Part shown: one piece after another, positions 6,508 to 12,304 of the stretch
How positions within the stretch are numbered: the stretch's first letter is position 1
How the letters are laid out: each line of letters begins with the position of its first letter
Notes under the pieces: generated by a model
The model's database searches: none
Seen by the model: only the letters and a program-made list of their open reading frames with translations
What the model was told of the DNA's origin: nothing
Program-made: the position numbers and the translations under genes
Source of the DNA: Deltaproteobacteria bacterium
Lineage (GTDB): Bacteria; Desulfobacterota; Desulfuromonadia; Geobacterales; Geobacteraceae
NCBI GenBank assembly: GCA_021810985.1
Contig: JAJZQA010000036.1
Span: 1 to 12,304, forward strand
Direction of reading: 5' to 3'
Length of the DNA stretch: 12,304 nt

Positions 6508-6614
6508 ATTCTAAAATAGCATTCAATTTCTCACCATACCCTCTATATCCAAGCAACTGGCCTTACCCTACTGGCAATACGCGTAAAGCAACCAACGTCA
6601 CGCTGCGCAAGAGT

Positions 6615-6650
6615 GACAAATATCGTCAACCTTACGTGCCGATATTTGCC
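6615..6650. promoter_or_regulatory. Inverted repeat upstream of the pilA promoter, candidate PilR enhancer site
   Basis: Arms GACAAATATCG (6615-6625) and CGATATTTGCC (6640-6650) pair at 10 of 11 positions around a 14-base spacer. The centre lies about 150 bases upstream of the predicted pilA start, the distance expected of an enhancer for a sigma-54 activator, and one arm contains TTTGTC, similar to the TGTC-type words reported for PilR sites. It lacks a T-tract, so it is not a good terminator for pilR, whose stop is 16 bases away. Confidence 0.45.
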
Positions 6651-6665
6651 AACACAGGCACAAAC

Positions 6666-8039
6666 CTACTCTTCATCCATTCCAAATTTTGCGAGTCGGT
6701 AGCGAATGGATCTGAACGAAAGTCCCAATAACTCAGCGGCACGTTTCTTCACACCACCACTTCTCTCAAGCGCCTGCAGCAGCAACATCTTTTCGAGACC
6801 ATCAAGGTAAGCTTCCAAATTCATCCCTTCAGCAGGAATGACAAATTCATTACATGTGGGGGCAGGACTTTGAAAGTTTACTATCTGAGAAGGAAGACAC
6901 TCGCGATCGATTACCTGATTCCCCAGAACGACGCATCGCTCTACAATGTTTTCCAATTCTCGAACATTCCCTGGAAACGGGTAGGTCATGAGAAGCTTCA
7001 ATGCCGCCGGAGTTATGATCTCCGGCTCAGAACTGGAGCCAGCGAATTTTTTCAAAAAATGCTCGACCAGCAGCGGAATGTCTTCCTGCCTCTCCCGCAG
7101 GGAAGGCATACGGACCTGGACCACGTTGAGGCGGTAGAATAAGTCCTCGCGGAAAGCCCCCTCGCGCACCTGTTCCTCAAGTTCCCGATTGGAAGCGGCT
7201 ACCAGCCGCACATCAGCCTTGAACGATTCCGCCCCCCCTACGCGGCGAAACTCCCTCTCCTGGATGACCCTGAGCAGCTTTGCCTGGAGCTGAAGCGGCA
7301 CCTCGCCTATTTCGTCGAGAAACAAGGTCCCCCCTTCCGCCTGCTCAAAGAGACCGGGACGATCGGAAACCGCGCCAGTGAACGCACCTTTCTGGTGACC
7401 AAACAGTTCACTTTCCATGAGAGTTTCCGGAATCGCGCCACAGTTGACCGCCACAAACGACTTGTCCTTGCGGGGGCTGTTGTAATGGATTGCCTTGGCG
7501 GCAAGTTCCTTGCCGGTCCCGCTCTCCCCGAAAATCAGTACATTGGCAAGACTCCCGGCGACCTTTTCGATCAGCGTGTAAACATCCCGCATCTTTTTGC
7601 TCTTGCCGATCAGCCCGCTAAAGTCGTAACGCTCCCGCACCTCCTCACGCAGGCGCAGGTTTTCTTTGGCAAGGGTCCTTCTGTCTAACGCATTTTTAAC
7701 GATGATCCTAATCTCTTCGACATTGAACGGTTTGGCAATATAGTCATAGGCTCCAAGCTTCATCGCTTCCACCGCATGTTCAGCCGTCGAAAAGGCGGTC
7801 ACCATGATTACCGCCGTGTCGGGGGCGAGGTTTTTCACCTGGGCCAGCAGAGCCAAGCCATCCATTCCGGGCATTTTCACGTCGGAAATCACTAGATCGT
7901 AGCTTGTTGACTGCAGCCGTGAAATAGCGGATTCCGCCGAATCAGCCAGGTCGACATGATATCCTTCCCGTTCCATGAGAATGCCGAGGAATTCCCGCAT
8001 GCTTATTTCATCGTCAACGACTAAAATTCGTGTTTCCAT
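6666..8039 (-). CDS. pilR: Sigma-54-dependent response regulator PilR
   Basis: This is a 457-residue NtrC-family activator with three domains. The receiver (1-120) has acidic pocket D9/D10, phosphorylation site D53 in ISDVKMPG, T81 and K103. The AAA+ domain (about 142-375) has Walker A GESGTGKE (171-178), GAFTGA for sigma-54 contact (218-223), Walker B GGTLFLDE (236-243) and the arginine region FREDLFYRLNV (296-306). The C-terminal Fis-type helix-turn-helix is at about 429-451. PilR activates pilin transcription when phosphorylated by its sensor, encoded immediately upstream. The ATG has AGAGGA only three to four bases before it. The pilS-pilR gap of 50 bases is largely filled by the palindrome at 8065-8094. 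Confidence 0.95.
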   Translation of the reverse strand: METRILVVDDEISMREFLGILMEREGYHVDLADSAESAISRLQSTSYDLVISDVKMPGMDGLALLAQVKNLAPDTAVIMVTAFSTAEHAVEAMKLGAYDYIAKPFNVEEIRIIVKNALDRRTLAKENLRLREEVRERYDFSGLIGKSKKMRDVYTLIEKVAGSLANVLIFGESGTGKELAAKAIHYNSPRKDKSFVAVNCGAIPETLMESELFGHQKGAFTGAVSDRPGLFEQAEGGTLFLDEIGEVPLQLQAKLLRVIQEREFRRVGGAESFKADVRLVAASNRELEEQVREGAFREDLFYRLNVVQVRMPSLRERQEDIPLLVEHFLKKFAGSSSEPEIITPAALKLLMTYPFPGNVRELENIVERCVVLGNQVIDRECLPSQIVNFQSPAPTCNEFVIPAEGMNLEAYLDGLEKMLLLQALERSGGVKKRAAELLGLSFRSIRYRLAKFGMDEE

Positions 8040-8064
8040 AAGTCCTCTTGCAAAATGTTTTTCT

Positions 8065-8094
8065 TGTAGAGGTCCCCCTGTGGGTGCCCCTACA
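8065..8094. repeat. Small palindromic repeat between pilS and pilR
   Basis: TGTAGAGG at the left end pairs with GCCCCTACA at the right end around CCCCCTGTGGG, forming an imperfect hairpin. The stretch CCCCCTGTGGGTGCCC (8074-8089) recurs upstream of pilT at 12254-12269 with one mismatch, and the TGTAGGGGCACCC end recurs there too. The right end of the repeat supplies the TAG stop and overlaps the last Met codon of pilS. Confidence 0.65.
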
Positions 8095-9724
8095 TTCCTG
8101 GCAAGGAAATCGTAAATTCCGTCCCCTGACCCTTTGTGCTTTTTACCCGTATACGACCCCCATGAGCTTCAACAATCCGATAGACCATGGCAAGACCAAG
8201 TCCGGAACCTCCCGGCTTTGTTGAATGAAAAGGTTCGAAAAGCCGCTCCAGCTCTTCTTCATCAATGCCGACTCCGGAATCTGAAACCGACAGGATGACA
8301 GGGTAACCGGCCACTGGCTCCATGGAGTCACCAGGCGCCACTGCCCGGAACGTTATGGTGCCGTTTCCGCGCATAGCTTCCGCGGCATTTACAAAAAGAT
8401 TCCACAAAACCTGTCGAAACTGATCACCATCGACATATAGGTATAATTCCTCGAGGCATTCCTCCCGGAAAGAAATTCCTGAAAACCGCGGGTCAGCCTC
8501 AAGCAGTGCTTTAATTTCACCAAGTATCCAGTCAAGTCTTATCTTTGTTTTCACCGGCTGGGTCGGCCTGGCATAGGCGAGAAAGTCCTTGATCAAAACA
8601 TTGAGGCGCTCGGTTTCTCGAAGCACGATGTTGAGCAGGACCTTATCCTGAGGATCAATATTTTTACTGCCGGCGATCAGCTGCACGGATCCGCTGATGG
8701 AAGCAAGGGGGTTGCGGATCTCATGGGCAATCCGGGCAGAAAGCTCACCAATAGCGGCCAACCGGTCGGCGCGCTCCAGTTCGAACTTCATCTTTTTCAC
8801 CAGGGTCAGATCCTGGAATTCGATGATGGCGCCAAGCGAGGTACCCTCTTTGTTGGGAATCGGCACCGATTTAAAACCGAACACAAAGGTTTTTCCATCT
8901 CTATTCAGGTATTCGATTTCGTCCTGTGAGGGACCAAACAGGCTATCCAGCAGGGGTGCAAAAGCAGGAATTACCTTCGGTAACGGCTGGTCATACACTT
9001 CTTCCTGGGAATACCCGGTAAGCCGTTCGGCGTAGGGATTGAACGCCCTGATCCGGCCTTCTCCGGTAATCGTCAACAGGCCGCTACTGAGATTGGAAAC
9101 AATCGAGGTATTGAGCCTTTCCAATTCCTCAAAATCGATTGCCTGTTTACGCAGCGCCTTTTCACTGACACGCAGACGTTCGGCCAGATAGCTGGTAAGA
9201 ACCGCGGTAAGCAGAAACGCAACGATATTGACGGAAATAATGACAAAGAGCGTCCCCGGTTCCACATGCCGGGCTACCTCCGGCGGCAGCCCAAAAGATA
9301 CAAGTCGGCCGAAGTAGTGGAGGTCCATGATAGCGCCATAGAGGATTGCACAGAGGGCCGCCAGGTAGATGGCCTCACGGCGGGAAAGAAGCATGCTGGC
9401 ACTGATAATGGACAGCAGATAGAGAAACGAGTAGGGAGAAGCAATGCCGCCGGTCAGGAGCAGGAGCAGGGTAACAAATCCGAGGTCCCAGACAATCAGC
9501 AGATAGGTAATGGCACGATGTAGCCGGTCGGTTGCCCAGAGGAGAACAAGGGAGAGGACGGATACTAGATAGGTGGCGATAACAAGACGCGTGATCCCGG
9601 TCAGGGCCGGAGCGGAGATCCCGCCGGACTCACTAGTATCCAGGATGGCGGTGGAGATAAGAAACAGGGAAACCACCACCACCCTGGCAAGAATAAATCT
9701 GACAAGCCGCTTTGTTTCTCCCAC
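8090..9724 (-). CDS. pilS: Sensor histidine kinase PilS
   Basis: This 544-residue inner-membrane kinase has about six hydrophobic segments in residues 8-180, a PAS domain at about 204-310 (TSIVSNLSSGLLTI...GRIRAFNPYAERLTGY), and a HisKA domain with the phosphorylated H334 in RIAHEIRNPLASI. The ATPase domain shows N-box QVLWNLFVNAAEAM (438-451), G1 DSGVGI (482-487), FEPFHSTK (496-503) and GSGLGLAM (506-513). In Pseudomonas PilS senses pilin in the membrane and sets PilR phosphorylation; a similar loop is likely here. The start is a GTG at 9724, three bases after the pilC stop, probably translated by coupling. The last sense codon and stop lie within a palindromic repeat, so the natural C-terminus may have been trimmed or remade by that element. 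Confidence 0.93.
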   Translation of the reverse strand: MGETKRLVRFILARVVVVSLFLISTAILDTSESGGISAPALTGITRLVIATYLVSVLSLVLLWATDRLHRAITYLLIVWDLGFVTLLLLLTGGIASPYSFLYLLSIISASMLLSRREAIYLAALCAILYGAIMDLHYFGRLVSFGLPPEVARHVEPGTLFVIISVNIVAFLLTAVLTSYLAERLRVSEKALRKQAIDFEELERLNTSIVSNLSSGLLTITGEGRIRAFNPYAERLTGYSQEEVYDQPLPKVIPAFAPLLDSLFGPSQDEIEYLNRDGKTFVFGFKSVPIPNKEGTSLGAIIEFQDLTLVKKMKFELERADRLAAIGELSARIAHEIRNPLASISGSVQLIAGSKNIDPQDKVLLNIVLRETERLNVLIKDFLAYARPTQPVKTKIRLDWILGEIKALLEADPRFSGISFREECLEELYLYVDGDQFRQVLWNLFVNAAEAMRGNGTITFRAVAPGDSMEPVAGYPVILSVSDSGVGIDEEELERLFEPFHSTKPGGSGLGLAMVYRIVEAHGGRIRVKSTKGQGTEFTISLPGM

Positions 9725-9727
9725 CTG

Positions 9728-10948
9728 CTAACCGCCGACGGTTCCGGCAATTTTAAAGATCGGCAGGTACATGGCAATGACCAGACCGCCAACCACGACG
9801 CCAAGGAACACCATCAGCATCGGCTCGAGCATGGCGGTCATGGCGCCGACCGCGGAATCCACTTCATCGTCATAGAAGTCGGCAATTTTCGAGAGCATGG
9901 CATCCATGGCGCCAGTTGCTTCGCCGACCGCGATCATCTGCACGACCATCGGCGGGAATACCCCACTCTGCTGGAGCGGTTCGGCAATGGTTTTACCTTC
10001 CGAGATCGATTGACGCACATGCATGATAGCCTCTTCGACAATTCTGTTGCCGGCTGTTCTGGCCACGATATCCAGACCGTCCAGGATCGGCACGCCACTA
10101 CTCACCAGCGTGCCAAGGGTACGGGTAAACTTCGCCACCGCGACTTTTCTGATCAGGTCACCGACAATCGGTGCTCTTAATGCCAGACGGTCCATTGTCT
10201 TCCGCCCTTTATCAGTGGCATAGTACTTTTTGAAGAGAAATACCAAGGCAAAAATTGCCGCGATGATAACAACAAGGTATTTGACCAGGAAATTACTCAA
10301 GGCAATGACAATTTTCGTCGGCCCGGGCAAGTCACCGCCAAAGTCGGCAAACATCTTGGCAAAAGTCGGGATAACGAAAACCATGATGACGCCTACAACG
10401 ATGACCGCGATCGACATAACCGTAGCCGGGTAGACCATGGCGCCCTTGATCTGCTTCTTCAGCTTCATGGATTTTTCGGTATAGGCGGCAAGACGATTTA
10501 GAATTGTGTCGAGAATACCGCCGACCTCACCGGCCGCCACCAGGCTCACATAGAGATTATCAAAAACCTTCGGATGCTTCCCTAAGGCGTCGGCAAAGGT
10601 GGAGCCGCTTTCGACACTTTCCTTTACCTTCAGCAGAACATCTTTGAAGGTCTTGTTTTCCTGCTGGCTGGAAAGGATTTCCAGACATTGCACCAAGGGA
10701 AGTCCGGAGTCGATCATGGTGGCAAACTGCCGGGTAAAGATAACCAGTTCCTTGGTCGTCACCTTTTTGGCGCCGAAACCGGGAAGTTTGAGTTCCATCG
10801 ATAGGCCCTTGCCCTGCTCCTTGATGGTGACGGCGGAAAAACCGAAACGTTTCAACTGAGCTTCGACCACCGCCTGGTTCGGGGCCTCCATCACCCCTTT
10901 CTGTGACGAACCACTCCTGCTTCGCCCTTCCCATTGATATTTTGCCAT
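9728..10948 (-). CDS. pilC: Type IV pilus inner-membrane platform protein PilC
   Basis: This 406-residue protein belongs to the PilC/GspF family, the inner-membrane platform on which the PilB and PilT ATPases act. It contains two T2SSF repeats (about 68-191 and 271-393), visible as the paired FTRQFATMIDSGLPLVQCLE and FTRTLGTLVSSGVPILDGLD, and membrane segments near 170-194, 216-239 and 373-395. The C-terminal MYLPIFKIAGTVGG is typical. The ATG at 10948-10946 is chosen because AGGAGG stands five bases upstream and the product begins MAKYQWEGRS, as in the family; an upstream ATG at 11062 would add 38 atypical residues. The 150 bases between pilT and pilC show no other gene. Confidence 0.95.
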   Translation of the reverse strand: MAKYQWEGRSRSGSSQKGVMEAPNQAVVEAQLKRFGFSAVTIKEQGKGLSMELKLPGFGAKKVTTKELVIFTRQFATMIDSGLPLVQCLEILSSQQENKTFKDVLLKVKESVESGSTFADALGKHPKVFDNLYVSLVAAGEVGGILDTILNRLAAYTEKSMKLKKQIKGAMVYPATVMSIAVIVVGVIMVFVIPTFAKMFADFGGDLPGPTKIVIALSNFLVKYLVVIIAAIFALVFLFKKYYATDKGRKTMDRLALRAPIVGDLIRKVAVAKFTRTLGTLVSSGVPILDGLDIVARTAGNRIVEEAIMHVRQSISEGKTIAEPLQQSGVFPPMVVQMIAVGEATGAMDAMLSKIADFYDDEVDSAVGAMTAMLEPMLMVFLGVVVGGLVIAMYLPIFKIAGTVGG

Positions 10949-11098
10949 TCCATCCTCCTTCAAATACCGGAAACGGGATATCGTGCCTTGTCCCTGTCTG
11001 TTTTTGTTCAACAAATATATGTTGGGATACTCCCACGTGGCCACCGTTTTCCATGAACGCAAACCATGGTTGACGAACAGGAATCCGCCGCTGCGGGT

Positions 11099-12196
11099 TT
11101 AGCGCAATGGCTTCTTGTTCGGTACCGCGCCGGCCGCCATACCCAGCATCTGTTTCAACTCTTCGGGGTCGGTTGATCTGCCAAAGGCATCTTCGAGTGT
11201 GATGAGTCGGCGCTGGTAGAGGCTCAACAACGATTGATTCATCGTCTGCATGCCGAATTTTTCCTGACCAACCTGCATTTGAGAGTAGATCTGGTGGAGT
11301 TTGTCCTCGCGGATCAGGTTCCTGATGGCAGGGTTGGGGATCATTACCTCCAATGCCAGCACGCGACCCTTGCCGCTGGCTTTGGGAATCAGCGTCTGGG
11401 AAAGCACCCCCTCGAGAACAAAGGAAAGTTGGGCGCGGATCTGGGTTTGCTGGTATGGCGGAAAAACATCGACGATACGGTTGATGGTCTGAACACAGGA
11501 ATTGGTATGGAGCGTGGCAAAACAGAGGTGACCGGTTTCCGCCAGGGTCAAGGCCGCCTCGATGGTCTCCAGGTCTCGCATCTCGCCGACCAGGACAACG
11601 TCCGGATCCTGGCGGAGAACGTATTTCAGGGCTTGCTTGAAGCCTTTGGTATCCGACCCGACCTCTCGTTGATTTACCAAGCAGTTTTTATGGGGATGGA
11701 GATACTCGATCGGATCTTCGATGGTGACGATGTGTTCGTGCCGATCGGTATTGATCTTATCGATAATCGAGGCAAGGGTGGTGGACTTGCCACTCCCCGT
11801 CGGTCCGGTAACAATGACCAGTCCGCGGGGCTTGAGTGCAAGTTCCCTGACAACGGGCGGGACCCCAAGCTCTTCAAAAGTGAGGATTTTAAAGGGGATT
11901 GTTCGAAAAACACCAGCCACGGCGCCGCGCTGCACGAAAACATTACCGCGGAAACGGGAGAGCCCCTTGACGCCGAAGGAAAGATCCAGCTCGTTTTCCT
12001 CCTCGAACTTGTGTTTCTGCGTTTCCGTCAGCACGCTGTAGCAAAGCTGTTTGGTCTCGATCGGATTCAGTGGCGGCATATCAAGAGAAACAAGTTTCCC
12101 GTCAATTCTGATCTGGGGAGGAGTATTCGTGGTGATGTGCAGGTCGGCCCCCCCCCGCGCGATGAGTTCTTTCAGCATATCATGTAAATTTGCCAT
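11099..12196 (-). CDS. pilT: Type IV pilus retraction ATPase PilT
   Basis: This 365-residue hexameric secretion-type ATPase has Walker A GPTGSGKS (131-138), the Asp box with E160/D161/E164 in TIEDPIEYLH, Walker B LVGEMRD (202-208) with catalytic E205, and the His box around LAETGHLCFATLHTNS (218-233). The AIRNLIRE motif (290-297) is specific to PilT and absent from PilB, so this is the retraction motor. Geobacter genomes carry several pilT paralogues; the one beside pilC in this position is usually called pilT4, which fits here by context. A GGGGGAAAG sequence about nine bases before the ATG could bind the ribosome. The extension ATPase gene (pilB), normally upstream, would lie outside the window. 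Confidence 0.96.
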   Translation of the reverse strand: MANLHDMLKELIARGGADLHITTNTPPQIRIDGKLVSLDMPPLNPIETKQLCYSVLTETQKHKFEEENELDLSFGVKGLSRFRGNVFVQRGAVAGVFRTIPFKILTFEELGVPPVVRELALKPRGLVIVTGPTGSGKSTTLASIIDKINTDRHEHIVTIEDPIEYLHPHKNCLVNQREVGSDTKGFKQALKYVLRQDPDVVLVGEMRDLETIEAALTLAETGHLCFATLHTNSCVQTINRIVDVFPPYQQTQIRAQLSFVLEGVLSQTLIPKASGKGRVLALEVMIPNPAIRNLIREDKLHQIYSQMQVGQEKFGMQTMNQSLLSLYQRRLITLEDAFGRSTDPEELKQMLGMAAGAVPNKKPLR

Positions 12197-12242
12197 TAGA
12201 TTCTTTCCCCCTGACCCGGCATCGTCTCAATTTCATAAAATA

Positions 12243-12303
12243 TGTAGGGGCACCCCCCTGTGGTTGCCCATTATTTGGGCGGCCACAGAGGGCTGACGCT
12301 ACA
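12243..12303. repeat. REP-like long imperfect palindrome upstream of pilT
   Basis: Two 27-base arms (12243-12269 and 12277-12303) with a seven-base loop ATTATTT match at about 21 of 27 positions, with TGTAG/CTACA ends, a CTGTGG/CCACAG core and a GCCC/GGGC base. The outer TGTAGGGGCACCC is shared with the palindrome between pilS and pilR. The left end lies 47 bases upstream of the pilT ATG and may have a hairpin effect on transcripts entering pilT. Confidence 0.7.
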
Positions 12304-12304
12304 G

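Noticed and set aside
10995..11025. Short CAACA...TGTTG inverted repeat in the pilT-pilC gap as a terminator
   Set aside because: Five-pair AT-rich stem without a T-tract on the transcribed strand; not distinguishable from chance.
10949..11062. Upstream in-frame ATG extending PilC by 38 residues
   Set aside because: The extension is unlike PilC N-termini, and the downstream ATG has a near-perfect AGGAGG site at correct spacing.
11234..12187. Open frame of 317 codons on the plus strand, antisense to pilT
   Set aside because: It lies wholly opposite the well-supported pilT, shows no recognisable motifs and has low-complexity polar composition typical of a shadow frame in a GC-rich gene.

Overview
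The window looks like a Geobacter-type deltaproteobacterium (Desulfuromonadia). All recognisable genes lie on the minus strand, so the biological order runs from high to low coordinates. The main clue is a short type IV pilin of about 64 mature residues (PilA-N type), followed by a separate secreted partner gene (PilA-C type) and preceded by pilT, pilC, pilS and pilR. This order is known from Geobacter sulfurreducens and its relatives.

Layout in transcription order: an imperfect palindromic repeat (12243-12303) lies just upstream of pilT (retraction ATPase), then pilC (inner-membrane platform), pilS and pilR (two-component pair controlling pilin transcription, with a second related palindrome overlapping the pilS stop). 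Next is a regulatory gap with a good sigma-54 promoter match and an upstream inverted repeat, then pilA-N and pilA-C, closed by a strong intrinsic terminator. Directly behind the terminator comes an AT-richer operon: a TMTC-like GT-C membrane glycosyltransferase with TPR repeats, an ABC-2 permease, a membrane-anchored TPR protein with a pseudopilin-like tail, an ABC ATPase and a UbiA-family decaprenyl-phosphate phosphoribosyltransferase-like enzyme. Starts and stops in this operon overlap or nearly touch.

The last 530 bases (1-530) hold no intact gene. They contain the decayed end of a BrnT/BrnA-like toxin-antitoxin pair, dispersed CCACAGACACAC-type repeats and possibly the first codons of a gene leaving the window.

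Two points deserve most attention. First, the glycosyltransferase reading frame has an in-frame TAG at 5617-5619, just before its conserved DD motif, so the first membrane segment and probable catalytic aspartates are cut off from the 544-codon remainder. Second, a GT-C glycosyltransferase and a DPPR-synthase-like enzyme next to the pilin gene suggest lipid-linked pentose (arabinofuranose-like) modification of the pilus. That link is an inference.
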